Numbered from the stretch's first letter, positions 22,905 to 34,996 are shown. The stretch is 64,000 nt of DNA from Papaver somniferum (GCF_003573695.1 NC_039364.1:66112256-66176255), one strand, 5' to 3'. Notes: a model not told the origin generated them from the letters alone. Translations and numbers: made by a program.

Positions 22905-23117
22905 GAATATGGGAAAGGGGAACCAATCCTAGTAAGAGGTGCATTACATCACAAAGGGGAACCGATCCTTGTATGAGGTGCAACAAGGTTTATAGCAGAA
23001 AGGGGAACCGATCCTATGAACATGTGCAACACGTTTTTAGGAAAAGGGGAACCGATCCTATGGACATGTGCAACACATATAAGTTAGATACCATATATAT
23101 GTGGGGAACCGATCCTA
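22905..23117 (+). repeat. Five-copy GGGGAACCGATCCT array in C1 5' LTR
   Basis: The 14-bp core is at 22917, 22956, 23002, 23046 and 23103 (first copy one mismatch), separated by 39-57 bp. Spacers share GAGGTGCA or ATGTGCAACA. The same array is at 29362-29570 in the 3' LTR. Its place about 600 bp upstream of the TATA box suggests a U3 enhancer-like repeat, but that is inference. Confidence 0.8.
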
Positions 23118-23669
23118 GTACTTAGTCAACCGAATTTTGGAAAGCTAGTGTGACTATGCACAATACTCACATGGAAGGTAGAACCGAAACTTGTTTTGGT
23201 AGAACCGATAAACCCATGATTGTGACTGAATGTTATTTGATCAATCACATAGTTCTTTAAAGTCAGATGAACTAATTCTAAACTTGTTTGGAAGTGTGGA
23301 AAATCGGTTTCAAGGTTGTAAGTGTGAAAGAGAACTTACAAAGTTAAGATGTCGATATACTTTGAACACGTGCTATGAATGTTTATTTCTTTAATTGTTC
23401 AAAGTTATTCCTTAATAGCTAAGGGAAGAGAATCCCAGGATCGAAACATAAATAAGTTAAGAATCTTTTAATTAAGGTAATTAACTTAATTTTTAGGAAA
23501 ATAAGAAATAGTAATGTGCATTTACTAATTAGAGATTTTCTGAGAGATTTCGATCATTATTTTTGGACAGAGCATTTCCAGGAATTATGAAAACCGAATT
23601 TGTGCTTTAATGAATATCTTGAGAATATTTTCGGTTTTGGATATTCCTTGCTGTCCAAAATTCCTTTTC

Positions 23670-23677
23670 TATAAATA
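23670..23677 (+). promoter_or_regulatory. Probable TATA box of C1 5' LTR
   Basis: TATAAATA in TTTTCTATAAATACTTGAAG. The same context is kept in the 3' LTR at 60829-60836. Confidence 0.6.
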
Positions 23678-25009
23678 CTTGAAGTTTGCCTTTCATGCAA
23701 ACTAATCCTTCGTAACAACAAACTTCCACTTTGTTGTATTGTTACTCGTGTAGCCGCATATTCGGAGAGGAGAGTAACCTAATTAGGCAAAATATCTTAT
23801 GGACGCTCAATTTAAAGTATTCTTTGGGATTGAGAAGCTCTATGAGTACCGTTGGTGGGAAACTAGATAATTGCGGTTTATCTTTTGCTTTCGTTGATTT
23901 GATTGACTAACGGTGGTTGAACTTTGATTGCACCTAGTTTGTTTATGCTTGAGAATCTTCTCTTCTGATTTAAGATTCACTCCAACTAGTTCAGAGTTTC
24001 GACAGGGATCTTTAGACTGTTGTTAGTTCTAAAGAAGATCTTGTGATAATCCATTGTTAATAGACTCCGTTCTGTGCGTGATTGATCACAAGAGATTCAA
24101 GTAATTATGTGCGGGTGTTTATTGAAGATCTAAGAAGATTTGAAGACGAAGAAGATATTGAATATTTCTGATTTGTGGGTTCATAATCTGTGGTGTGTAC
24201 AATACTTGTTTCGGCAAAAGAGGATCCAATTAATAATCGGTTTATCCTTGTGATGGATTGGATCGATTAATTGAGTAGATCGGCATCAACACAATTCTTT
24301 GGATTAATAGTGTTGTTGGCTTAATCTTAAACGATTACTTCGGTAATTGAACATAAGATAGATCTAAGGACCTGACGAAGGAGTTTATGTTAAGATAAAC
24401 AGAAGAGACTTTGTCCGACTCATATCACTTGGTTGAATAGAGTTGATACCAAACAAATTTTTTGTTCCTTTACTGTTTGGAATACGAACCAAAGGAATTG
24501 GTCCAAGTACGTGACTTATTCATAGGTCGAAGGCGTGGGAATACAGACGGAACTAGGTGAACTATAGGTTTAGTTTCTTGGTCTCAACTACACGAAGTTA
24601 GGTGTAATTTTATGTAGCGGCTTAATCCTGAGAGTATTCAATTCTGGACAAGGTCCCGGGGTTTTTCTGCATTTGCGGTTTCCTCGTTAACAAAATCTTG
24701 TTGTGTCATTTACTTTATATTTCCGCATTATAATTGTTTTATTATAATTAAAGTAAATAACACAAACGTTAATTCCTATCTACTTGATAAGTGAATCCTA
24801 TTGTGTTTGGTTAAGTCCGAACCTTTTTATAAAGTAACATACTTCGTTGTTGTATTGTCTCGATCTCGTATCAATAGTCGATCACACGAAGTGTGAACCA
24901 ATTAGATGCATTGTCTCGACTCAGTCCATAGACAATCACTTTCGGAGAAAGGACTTATAGGTAGGAAATTTTTTAGCTTGAGGCATATTTGGGTACCCTC
25001 GCCTTTTAA

Positions 25010-25023
25010 ATTGGTATTAGAGC
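25010..25023 (+). promoter_or_regulatory. C1 primer binding site (initiator tRNA-Met)
   Basis: ATTGGTATTAGAGC follows the 5' LTR directly. The canonical plant copia PBS is TTGGTATCAGAGC; here one C is changed to T. Confidence 0.85.
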
Positions 25024-25088
25024 AGGCAAACACGAAAAGATCTAACAATCCGTGTTTGGTGTGATCCAACCTATAAGAATTGAATCCA

Positions 25089-25958
25089 ATGGATGATTCA
25101 GTTAACGTATGTCCAGATTATGAGAACAAGATCTCAAGGAAAACCAATGGAAATTGGTCTCGAAAGTCTTTTCGTAAATCAAAGAAAAGGTCTTTGACTG
25201 TTGACTTGACTGGGTGTCAGGTTACTGATCAGAAAAGAGTGAGTTCGAAACTCAAGAAACATGTTTTGGATTCGACTCCAATTCATAGTGAAAAATCGTC
25301 TGAAAAGAGATTTGATTCACTAGTCTGCCCAAGTTCTGAATTTCGAAAGGTGTTGGAAAGATTTTTCAAACATGTTGAAAAATATTCAGAAAAGGGAAAG
25401 GTTATTGACAGTCTAGATGATGTCACAGAACTTATTGTTCAACTAAATGTAAGAATACGTGAAGGAAAGCGAGAAACACTCAGTCTTCAAAATAACCTAG
25501 CAGATCATATGGAACAAAAACTGGCCTTGTGCAAGGAAGTTCACCTATAGACTACAAAGTGTGAAATTCTTACTCATTCGCCGGAACATTCACATATAAG
25601 GAATAAGGTCCTTATTGAGAAGCTTCTTACTGTAACATGTCAAGAGGTATATCTGAACAGATGTTTAGAAAAACATTTCCAACAAGGAATGAATACCTTA
25701 AGAGGACATATAAAACATCTTGAACAAGAGACATTAGCAAACTGTCGACTGGCAGATCTAGACCACACGGGTTCAAGTTCAAAGAACATACCATCATGGG
25801 GACAAGATGTAATCAAGGATATTGCATATCAGAATTTTCCTAACAAAGAGGATGGTTTCAAAATCCAAGAAAAGGAACATGTTAATGCTCCTAAGACAAA
25901 GGAGGAAGATTCTCCTTTAAAGGTATTTGATGAGGGATTTCCCTATCCTAATGCTTAA
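25089..25958 (+). pseudogene. C1 internal ORF, Lys/Glu-rich, one nonsense codon
   Basis: An ATG at 25089 opens a frame that runs to TAA at 25956-25958, about 290 codons, interrupted only by a TAG at 25548-25550. The protein is not recognised. Its first half is basic (NWSRKSFRKSKKRS), followed by a stretch with heptad-like Leu and charged residues (VIDSLDDVTELIVQLNVRIR), suggesting a coiled coil. The second half contains LRGHIKHLEQETLANCRL, again helical. No zinc knuckle or protease motif is present. It sits where gag should be, 66 bp after the PBS. It may be a diverged gag-like or accessory protein; function is unknown. Confidence 0.5.
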
Positions 25959-26350
25959 TCGCATTAACATGTGCATCCTTATAATGCCCAATCTTCGGAT
26001 ATAAGGAAGCACATGTACCTGGGCAATCTGAATCCTACAAATATCTCTTATTCAATATAGAGAGAATACACAATCTACCTTAAGTATACTTTAATCATTG
26101 TTATGTGTAGAAAGGTTGTCTTACAACAACTTGTGTAAAGAGGATTTAAGTGGTTATTTTGAAGTATCTCTTGATACCCATTTTGGAGATAATCTCTTTG
26201 GAGAATATTGTGTTTCTGTAATACAATAGATGCGAAAATATTTTCAAATCTTGTCAGAATTATTTATTTAAGGATGATATCTATGTTTGGAATGTGTTAA
26301 AGGTATTTCAAGTATTTGTACTCAATGTGTCTGAGAATTTATACAAAAGG

Positions 26351-26791
26351 ATGTATTCTCAAACCAGATCTCAAGCACAACTTCTGAAAGCCTTGAGTGG
26401 AATGACTTCTAAGGAAAGTGTTCATCTTGACAATACCTTCAAGAAATTTGGTTGTGAAAATATCGATAATGAAAAAGAAGAAGTGACTCATCTCCTTGTT
26501 CAAAATAGCTTGGATGCTAAGGTTGATATTATCAATCTACGTCAAGTCCTTCTCAGTACCATTGAAACTCATCATAGACAGGAAGCATTACTAAGAATTG
26601 TTATCCGTAACCAAAGAAAACTTATTAAACTTGGAATCGGTAATAGGGAGTATGCTCGGAATATTAATCGAAAGGTTAATGCTTTATCCTGTGAACATAA
26701 CCAAGGTACTGTGTGCAGAATCCGAGATATCAGTCGAGATGTTGTTGATGAAGATCCTGAAAAATTTGAGGAAATTGAAGATGATCTTTGA
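26351..26791 (+). CDS. C1 second internal ORF, unknown, predicted helical
   Basis: ATG 26351 to the stop at 26789-26791, about 146 residues. It begins MYSQTRSQAQLLKAL and continues with KEEVTHLLVQNSLDAKVDII and an acidic C-terminus (DEDPEKFEEIEDDL). The composition and Leu spacing suggest alpha-helix or coiled coil. The frame is also open 57 bp upstream without an ATG, so the true start may be earlier or spliced. It lies in a different frame from the first ORF; 25959-26350 between them has no clear coding signal. Not recognised; could be the distal part of the same ancestral protein. Confidence 0.4.
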   Translation: MYSQTRSQAQLLKALSGMTSKESVHLDNTFKKFGCENIDNEKEEVTHLLVQNSLDAKVDIINLRQVLLSTIETHHRQEALLRIVIRNQRKLIKLGIGNREYARNINRKVNALSCEHNQGTVCRIRDISRDVVDEDPEKFEEIEDDL

Positions 26792-28247
26792 AAAATCACC
26801 TATCTAAAGGTTGTTAGAGATTAAGTTATTTGCTGTAATACTTAATCTAGAAAAATAGACATCAATTTTTGATTTATTTCATTAATTGTATTAGTCTATT
26901 ATGAATTAAATTATTTGATTTATAATTTTTCTTGTGATAGTTTTCGGTTTACATAGCCTATGCTTGAATGCTTTTATCTTATTGCTATGTATGATTATGA
27001 GATGTTTGATTTCGGTTTTACTACCTTAATATTCGATCTCATATGTTGTGAACCCTTGTGGTTTGGTAACTTTTTGATTTAGCAGGATTAAGTTCTAGCC
27101 CATGTTGGTAGGCTTTATCAAAGAATCATGAGGGGTTCTAGTAGAAATAATATGTGAAAAAGTCACAATATGTTGAATCGGTTTTGGTTTAGCATAAATG
27201 CATATGTGTTTCGACGGTTTTCAACTTTTGCTTGCAATTGTTAAAACATATTTTCAACCTTTATCTGGTAAAGGTTGGTTGTTGTTATTCTTTTATTTTT
27301 TCATAAGGATGACAACATGATGATATTTCGATATCAATTCTCCCTGGAAGAAGATGCAATCATATTGGAGAAGTGGATGAGAAATTTGAGGTAACAATCT
27401 TGTTAGTTAGTTGTTTTCCTGTTTAAGAAAAGCCTGAGTTTATTTCATATATATTTATTGCTTTTGCTTAACAAAATTTCGGTTCAATTGATGTTTATTC
27501 CATGATGTGTGTGTGGATGTATGTGTGATTCAATTGGTTCCGGTTAAGAAAAACTATTGTTATCTTGCTTTATTTTGTGGTATCAATTGTTTAGGCTTAC
27601 AAAATTTCGGTGCAATTGCGGTTCTTTAATGTCTATGTTGTTTCAATTGCTTCCGGTTGAGGTGAATAATTATGCAAGTTGATTTATTTGGTTTGTATGA
27701 ATTGTTTATGGCTTAACGAAATAAAAAGATTACGGGATGAGTTGTTTAGTCCAATTCGATTACGGATAAGAGAAACTAAGTTAATTCTGATCTTAGTTAG
27801 ACTTACCGAAGTGAGGTTTCAGTTATTCAAGTCTAATCGAATGCCTTAACAAGAAATGATAGTTAACTAACCTAGCACTTGTCTTGTTTAAAATTGAAAG
27901 GTCTAAGTTTATGAATAATTAGAACCTGATGAGAAAAATAGAGTTATCTTTATTTTGGTCTTATCGAATTAAGCGATTGTTTTTGTAGAATCGGTTTAGC
28001 AAAGGGACTAAGGTGCTTAGTTGATTTTTGGTTTGCTAAACTAAAATGGAAAAATTGTTTCGGACAATTGTTTCGTTGGTAACATATCATAATAAAACTA
28101 CTTGTAGTTTAGGTTTTGATATTGGTTATCAGAACATGATGTGTGGAACCCTCGTGCCTAACTCTACAGATTGCAAGTCTATTTTGAGATTTGTAAGATT
28201 CTTTTCGTGTTGTCCTTTATTTTTTCGTTTCTTTGTCATTTTGTGAC
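26792..28247 (+). other. C1 3' internal non-coding region
   Basis: AT-rich sequence with repeated TTTCGGTT and AATTGCTTCCGGTT-like motifs (27480-27680). No pol domain is seen in any frame. A short ORF at 28046-28246 is not recognised. Confidence 0.5.
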
Positions 28248-28622
28248 AAAAAGGGGGAGAAATATATGGAGTAAACAAGTGATACTGGCATTGATTTTAT
28301 ATTAATTGGTATCGCTAAGGAAAAGAACATTGGTGCTTAAAAGTTTTATCTAAACGAAAGAGTGAAAGCACAGACTAAGGGGGAGTAACATATCATATGA
28401 ATTGGTATAACAAAGACGTGCGGATTGAACACCTACTTATCTTCCTTAGGGGGAGTATTAGCTTTGTTATTATAATGTCAACAACGGCGTTTTCAAGGAT
28501 TGAATGTAAGCAGTTTATTGTGTTGTTGAATCGGGAATCAAGCGTATGTGTAATGAATTCTTGTAAATTGTTTATCCATATGATGTAAGAGTTTTGTCAC
28601 TAAAATTGACAAAGTGAGAGAT
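28248..28622 (+). promoter_or_regulatory. C1 multiplied polypurine tracts before the 3' LTR
   Basis: AAAAAGGGGGAGA lies at 28248-28260, AAGGGGGAG at 28377-28385 and AGGGGGAG at 28448-28455. A degenerate tract, GACAAAGTGAGAGA, abuts the LTR at 28608-28621, where the related C2 has GACAAAGGGGGAG. Repeated PPTs are a known Sirevirus feature. The terminal tract, which should prime plus-strand synthesis, is the one that has decayed. Confidence 0.7.
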
Positions 28623-29786
28623 TGTTAGAGCATAGCTCGGTTGAACCAACCAAGCGCTGGTATGTCAAGTTTGGTTGTCATATTTTAGTGAATCAAAACT
28701 CATGTTAAGAGTCGCATGATTATGTACTAGAGTCAACTTCGTATTGGTTAGCTTGAAAGTATTAGGATAATGAGACTTTACAAGTATTGCGAAGACTTGA
28801 AGATGTGAAGAAGCAAGGAGCTACAACGACAACAATCATCCTTCCACTTGAGGTTAGTGATATTTGACTTGAACTGTTTCATTCCCTAACGTATCTTTCA
28901 AGTCGTGCATATTGAAAACAAAACTGCGAAGCATATTTGAACTCTAGATAGACATAGTATTAAGGAATACAATACGAGGTTTATTGATTAATCATTAAAC
29001 TTTGTAGATAAGATATCGCCATAATCATTTGAATGCTATTGTGATTATGTATGGGTATGAGGTGAGGATTTCATCCTAGGGAACAATGTTTTACATGTGT
29101 TCTAAGGAAGTAAGTTCATAAACTTGTTTGTGAATTGAAAAAGGAAATCGCCAGGCGTTATTGGGATTGTTATTCATTGCATATTTTGTGAACATCCAAT
29201 ATGTGTGATTTAGTATAACCGTTCATGACTTGTTGTGTTCTTGGTAAAACTATTCACAAAGGCCTGATTTATGTATTGGTATAACTTTTATTAGTAAAAC
29301 CGATCTTAAGTAATCACCTGAGATGGTATGATCGGGTTTGTGATTTTATGTCTGACCAAATATGGGAAAGGGGAACCGATCCTAGTAAGAGGTGTAGTAC
29401 ATCACAAAGGGGAACCGATCCTTGTATGAGGTGCAACAAGGTTTATAGCAGAAAGGGGAACCGATCCTATGAACATGTGCAACACGTTTTTAGGCAAAGG
29501 GGAACCGATCCTATGGACATGTGCAACACATATAAGTTAGATACCATATATATGTGGGGAACCGATCCTAGTACCTAGTCAACCGAATTTTGGAAAGCTA
29601 GTTTGACTATACAGTACTCACATGGAAGGTAAAACCGAAAATCGTTTTGTTAGAACTGTTAAACCCATGATTGTGATTGAATGTTATTTGATCAATCACA
29701 TAGTTCTTGAAAGTCAGATGAACCAATTCTAAACTTGTTTGGAAGTGTGGCAAAACGGTTTCAAGGTTGTAAGTGAGAAAGAGAAC
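28623..29786 (+). repeat. C1 3' LTR, first part
   Basis: Matches 22171-23333 of the 5' LTR, including the five-copy GGGGAACCGATCCT array at 29370-29569. It is interrupted at 29786 by the LINE. The LTR continues at 39542-39583 and 60515-62138. Confidence 0.93.
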
Positions 29787-29916
29787 TTTTTTTTTTTTTT
29801 TTTGCTAAGTCACAATTTTTATCAATGAGAATAAAAAAAGTTCATACAAAAGTTTAAAGAACACTAAAAAAGACCAGCAAAAACAAGACAGAGAAGATAC
29901 AAGCAATTATGATTGG

Positions 29917-30504
29917 CTAGATCAATCTATAATATTTCTTATTTGACATTTCCACTTGTATAAGAGAAGCAGGTCTTCCTTCATGATATATTACTTGTCC
30001 CAAATTCAGTCTTGCTCCCTTCTTAGCAAATGCATCAGCAGAGAAATTTATTTCCCTGTAACAATGAATGTATCTAATTTCAGTTATTGACAAACAAGCT
30101 CTCACCCATATAGCATGTAAAAACCATGGAATTTTCCCTATTTTAAAGTCTTCCATCACTGCCTTGGAATCAGAGCATATGATAATTTTCCTGCAAGACA
30201 TTTTCACTGCCCATTTTATTTCCCATACAACTGCAATTACCTCTGCAATGTAGTTAGTGGCAATGCCAATACCTCAAGATATTGTTCCCAGAGCCTGACA
30301 TAAGTGATCTCTTGCTATGATTCCAAAACCAGCATTGCCTGGGTTTCCAAAAGCTGCACCATCACAACAAAACATAACAAATCCCTCATCTGGATCATTC
30401 CACACACACTCAATAATGGAGTTAAATTTAGTGCTTCTGTTTTGAATATTGAAAAACTGCAGAATATATGCATCATAATTTTGATTCCATCTTGTACCTT
30501 TCAT
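29917..30504 (-). pseudogene. LINE C-terminal RNase H domain
   Basis: The minus strand from 30504 reads FVMFCCDGAAFGNPGNAGFG, the first Asp block of a plant-type RNase H. A stop follows near 30274, then in frame from about 30230 come IIICSDSKAVMEDF and REINFSADAFAKKGAR, the later Asp/His-side blocks. Some plant LINEs carry an RNase H of this kind at the end of ORF2; it removes RNA from the hybrid. The domain ends about 110 bp before the poly(A) tail. The short 30505-30636 stretch linking it to the zinc-binding region shows no clear frame. Confidence 0.8.
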
Positions 30505-30636
30505 TTTATAACTGCCTTCATATACCAGGTTCAGGATTCTGCTTTTAAATTGATTTTCATTAGGCTGAAAGTTTTCAAAGAATGCTTTGTTTTTCTGAAA
30601 TCAAAGCTCTCTAATTGTTGAACAAGCTGTTGTTAA

Positions 30637-31419
30637 TCATATTTCTTGAATGATAGAGATTTTATGCTTTGCCAGAGAAAAGACTTCATGAAAAGAGATA
30701 GGATTTTTGAATTGAAAAACATTACCAAGCCATTGCCAGATGTTACAACTAAATTGGCAAAACCACAGTAAATGCTCAATGTTATCCTGATTCTCCTTGC
30801 AGATGCAGCATCTTGAATCCATAGAGAATCCTTGATTTACTTTCTTCACATCATCCACATAAACATTCTGTTTGATTTTCCATATATTACTTGAAATTCC
30901 TGGATGTAAGAATGATTTCCAAATCTTTGCAGGCCATTGAAGCTGAGGCTCTCTGTGTCTAATTTTATTGACTGCAGCTGAAGTAGAGAATTTTCCTTTA
31001 AGGTCACCACTCCACACCATTTTATCAGTTCCACCACTAACAGCTGGTAATGAAGAAGTTAGGTTGCACTGTATAACATCTGGGATATTCCAGTTATGAT
31101 GAATTAGTAATTCATTGACTGTCATATGCAAATGATCGTTGACATACTCTGTATAACCTATTATGTCAATCAAAGCTTGCTCACCTATCCATATATCAAA
31201 CCAAACTGAAAATTTTACACCATTGCCAATACACCATCTTATGTCAGTCTTCAATTGCTGCCATGCCCATCTTAATCCAGTCCAAACAGATGAGTATTTC
31301 CATTTATTACACCACTGCCCATTTTTATCCCTGTATTTTGTTGCAAAGAATTTAAACCATTCATCCTCAGAAGTATGCATTCTCCACATCATTTTCATTA
31401 GCAATTCCTTATTTACCAC
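30637..31419 (-). pseudogene. LINE ORF2 region after RT, with zinc-binding RVT-associated domain
   Basis: A 260-codon open stretch on the minus strand: WKYSSVWTGLRWAWQQLKTD, GNGVKFSVWFDIWIGEQAL, then CCICKENQDNIEHLLWFCQF near the end. The Cys/His pattern CxxC...H...C with WFC is that of the zinc-binding domain found after plant LINE reverse transcriptases (zf-RVT). It follows RT directly (31429 onward, different frame). No start codon of its own is expected; it is a polyprotein segment. Confidence 0.8.
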
Positions 31420-33083
31420 TTCAAGCCTTCAAATGCTTAATCCTCCTTCACTTATGGGAGTACACACTTTCTTCCAAGATAAGGTATCATATTTTATTAT
31501 ATCATAATCACCTGACCACAGAAATATCCTCATGATATTCTCATAAACTTTAATGATAGAACTAGGCCATTTATAAACAACCATTGAATATAAAGGATAG
31601 CTAGAAATGACAGACTTGATTAAAACCAATCTGTCATGAAAAGACAGTAACTTGCCCTTCCATGTAGCTAAAGTGGATTGTATCATTTCCAAAATTGACC
31701 ATAATGAATATGATCTCACTCTACCAGGCATTAACATTACACCCAAGTATCTATCTGGAAAGGCTGTAAGGCCCATATGTAAAAAATTTGAAATTTGCAA
31801 TTTTCTGTCTTGAGAGCAACCATCAGCAAAGCATTTACTTTTATTTATGTTAATTATTTGACCAGAGCAGTCTTGATATTGCTTAAGAATCTTGAGTAAA
31901 CTATCCAGACTCTTTTTGGAACCATTAGTGAAAATAAAAACATCATCAGCAAACATTAAGTGAGTAGGATGAATACCTTTCCTATTTACTATTGGTTGCA
32001 TTTTTTTCTGATTGCACTAATTGAGTGATTCCTCTACTCAGCACCTCCTCCATTAGAATGAACAATATAGGAGATAATGTATCTCCTTGTTTCAATCCTC
32101 TGCCCATAGAAAAGAAACCTTGTGGACCTTCATTCACCATTACAGGCATTCTTGCAGATTCAAATAGGATTTGCATCCACTGACACCAAGAGGAAGAGAA
32201 ACCAAATTGTTGAAGAAATTTAAATAAGAATGACCAGTTAACTGAATCATAGGCTTGAGATATGTCTAGTTTTAAGCCAACATTGCCTCCTCTTCTTTTG
32301 GTTTTCATTTTATTTACAAGTTCTGATGCCATTAGTATTTGCTCATGAATGCTTCTGCCTTTAATATAGGCCACCTGCTGAGGAGATACACGTTTTGAGA
32401 TCAAAGTTCCCATTCTGGTTGTAATGATCTTAGTAAATACGTTGAAGCTCACATTACCTAAACCCTATAGGTCTAAATTGACTAGGCTTTTTAGCTCCTT
32501 GAACTTTTGGTAGAAGAACCAAAAAATTGGAATTAAGACCTTTGGGAATAAATTTCCTTCTCCAACAAAATTGAGCAGCTTCAACAAAGTCTTGTTGAAT
32601 AATGTTCCAGCATTTCCTATAAAACATACCTGAGAATCCATCAGGGCCTGAAGCACTTTCTTCATCAATATAAAGGATTGCTTGATGGATTTCTTCAGCC
32701 GTTGGAATAGCATCAAGCATCTACTGATCATCCTCAGTGATATTTTTTGGGATTTCAGACATTATTGAATCATCAATAATAGCTTCTTGATACTGAAATT
32801 TTCTTTCAAAGAAATTAACCAAAAGATTTGCATTCTGTTTTTGATCAGATATCATATTTCTATTTTCATCCTCAAGTTCAGTAATTATATTTTTGGAGTG
32901 TCTCACTTTGATATTAGTATGAAAGAATTGAGTATTTGCTGAACCTTCCTTCACCCATTTTATTCTTGATTTCTGCCTCATCATAGTACTATATTGAGTT
33001 TCTCTTGAGTTAAACTCATTTTGAGCCTGAACTAAATCATTTAATGCATTTGTATTATGACTATCTCTATCTGATATAATCAT
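31420..33083 (-). pseudogene. LINE reverse transcriptase (frameshifted)
   Basis: Three overlapping minus-strand pieces cover the RT. 33083-32721 is the linker after the endonuclease (RQKSRIKWVKEGSANTQFFH). 32720-32454 has SASGPDGFSGMFYRKCWNII and LVLLPKVQGAKKPSQFRPIG. 32452-31982 has VAYIKGRSIHEQILMA, LDISQAYDSVNWSFL and GLKQGDTLSPILF. 32001-31429 has the catalytic FADDVFIFTNGS at about 31920-31955 and FLHMGLTAFPDRYLGV. These are the canonical blocks of L1-type RT, which performs target-primed reverse transcription. The frame changes near 32453 and 32000, so the protein is not made intact. Confidence 0.9.
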
Positions 33084-33377
33084 TTTTGCCCTGACATTCT
33101 CCTCAGCTTCTTTGATTTTTGTTTGTACATTTCCAAATACACTCTAGTTCCATTCTTTTAAGATTTTCTTAAGTCTTTTGAGTTTTTGCATAAACACAAA
33201 AGCAGGATCACCTGACAACTGTGCATTCCAACTGTCTTCTACTAACTTCATAAACCCTGGATGTTCAAGCCACATTTTTTGAAATCTCATAGTAGCATTC
33301 TTTGGCTTAGGTATATTGACACAACCTCCAAGTAAAGGAGAGTGATCAGATACTACTTTGAGCCCAAATTTATACCC

Positions 33378-33763
33378 CTAATCCTGATAAATTTGCATCC
33401 ATTCCATATTAAAAAAAGCTCTATCAAGATGACATAAAATTCTTTTATCACCATGTTGACAGTTTGACCAAGAAAATTCCAGACCAGTCTTGGGGGCTTG
33501 AATTAACTGACATTGATCCACACATTCATTAAAGTCTAACATTGATCTTCTAGAAGGAGTTCTACCACCCACTTTTTTTTCCATTGAAAGAACTGCATTG
33601 AAGTCTCCCAACACAATCCAAGGTTTTTTAAATTCACTTATCATCTGCATTTCAGACCACAAAAATCTTCTTTGCACCATGTTAACACTAGCATGAAAAC
33701 CTGACACCATAACATCTCCTATTGCTATTGTAATCATCTGACTTGTAATAGAAACTACTGAAG
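33378..33763 (-). pseudogene. LINE endonuclease, C-terminal part
   Basis: The minus strand reads MVSGFHASVNMVQRRFLWSE, PWIVLGDFNAVLSMEKKVGG and LEFSWSNCQHGDKRILCHLD. GDFNA and the S/T-W-N block are signatures of the APE-like endonuclease, which nicks target DNA to start LINE insertion. The N-terminal part (37742-37965) is separated by the solo LTR. Between here and RT (33084-33377) the frame has stops but still resembles the usual linker (VCPKPKN-like). Confidence 0.85.
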
Positions 33764-34639
33764 GTGTATGTGGATGGGGAAAAACGAGTCGCTGGTTTTT
33801 TAGGGAAGTGAAGAGACGAGCGTGTTGTCGAGACTCCTCAACCGAGCAAACTTCTTAACCTCACACAGATGCACTGCAAAGGGAGTGCTTAGATTCGAGA
33901 GATCAATCTGTATGACTCCGTCCTAAACCAAGTCAATGGCCGTTCCAGATTCAATTCGGTCGCAAAGAGGGAGATGGGTTGATCTGTAGGAGGGAAGCTG
34001 AGAATTATGTGGGATCAGTGATAATCAAGGATTGTGGATGTGTTGAAGGTTTCTGCAATTTTTGGTGAACTGGTGAGTTCGAATAAGTTCTGATATATTG
34101 ATGAATTCTTGAGAGTAGTTACTCGAGAAATTCGGCAATTGTTGATAGCTAGTGATCATTCGTTGTCTTCAATCATGGATTCAGAGACTTATTTATATTG
34201 TCAGAGTCGTGAACACATTGATCCCTGTAAGTGTGACGGTTTCTTGAGTGAAAGAGTGGGAAAGTGTGAGATCATGGTGAAACCAGTTCCATATTGTGCG
34301 GAGACTTGGTTGATCATTTACCCACTACTTTGCTAACTCCTTCAACCATTGACATGGCTTACTCACATTTCTCGTTGTGGATGAATCCACGTGCTATAGG
34401 CCGGCAGACCAAAACCCTAATTGATATCCCCCAATTTGACGTGATTGATGTCTCACGAATCGTGGAGTCTGCATGATAGACGTGTATTAATTAGTCAGTT
34501 GTTGACTGATTAGACAGTGAGTCTAGGTTTTGTTAAATCGAGCATGAGTGATGAATGCTCAGCGATTCATGGATCGAATATGTGGTTCTCTGAAATGATG
34601 TCAATATTGTAGATTCAGTAATGAATTATTGACCAGTAT

Positions 34640-34996
34640 TTGAGCAATTGAGCAAGTATTGCTCAATTCGGCGAATTATTGAATATTGAGAATTTGACGA
34701 GCAACTGAACAAGTATTGCTCAATTCGACAAATTAATGATTATTGATAATTTGATGTGCAATTGAGCAAGCATTGCTCAATTCGACAAATTACTGATAAA
34801 TTACTAAATATTGATAGTTGGATCAATATTCGAGCAACTGAGCAAGTATTGCTCAATTCGACAAAATACTGAATGTTGATAATTTGACGTGCAACTGAGA
34901 AAGTATTGCTCAATTCTACAAATTACTAATATTACTAAATATTGATATCTGGATCAATACTTGAGCAACTGAACAAGTATTGCTCAATTCGACGAA
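34640..34996. repeat. Array 1: six ATTGAGCAA hairpins
   Basis: Six copies of an inverted repeat around ATTGAGCAAGTATTGCTCAAT (stem TTGAGCAA/TTGCTCAA), at about 34647, 34703, 34761, 34837, 34892 and 34967. They are spaced 55-77 bp apart with AT-rich spacers (AATATTGATAATTTGACG). In three copies the left arm reads CTGAACAA or CTGAGAAA while the right arm is unchanged, so the stem is shorter there. Confidence 0.8.

Larger units (their letters stand above)
22171..25009 (+). repeat. C1 5' LTR
   Basis: 2839 bp, starting TGTTAGAACA and ending CCTTTTAA, where the 3' copy has CCTTTTCA, so the terminal CA has mutated to AA. It carries the GGGGAACCGATCCT array (22905-23117) and a TATA box (23670-23677). 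It is related in its first bases to the C2 LTR (both TGTTAGAGCA-type), so the two copia elements are distant relatives. A short ORF at 22895-23125 comes from the repeat array and is not believed to be a gene. Confidence 0.93.

Noticed and set aside
22895..23125. 76-residue ORF with repeated GTDP, present in both C1 LTRs
   Set aside because: It coincides with the GGGGAACCGATCCT array, and presence in both LTRs is expected because they were identical at insertion.
29787..29803. Poly(T) run as a terminator or promoter element
   Set aside because: It is the poly(A) tail of the minus-strand LINE, adjacent to its TSD.
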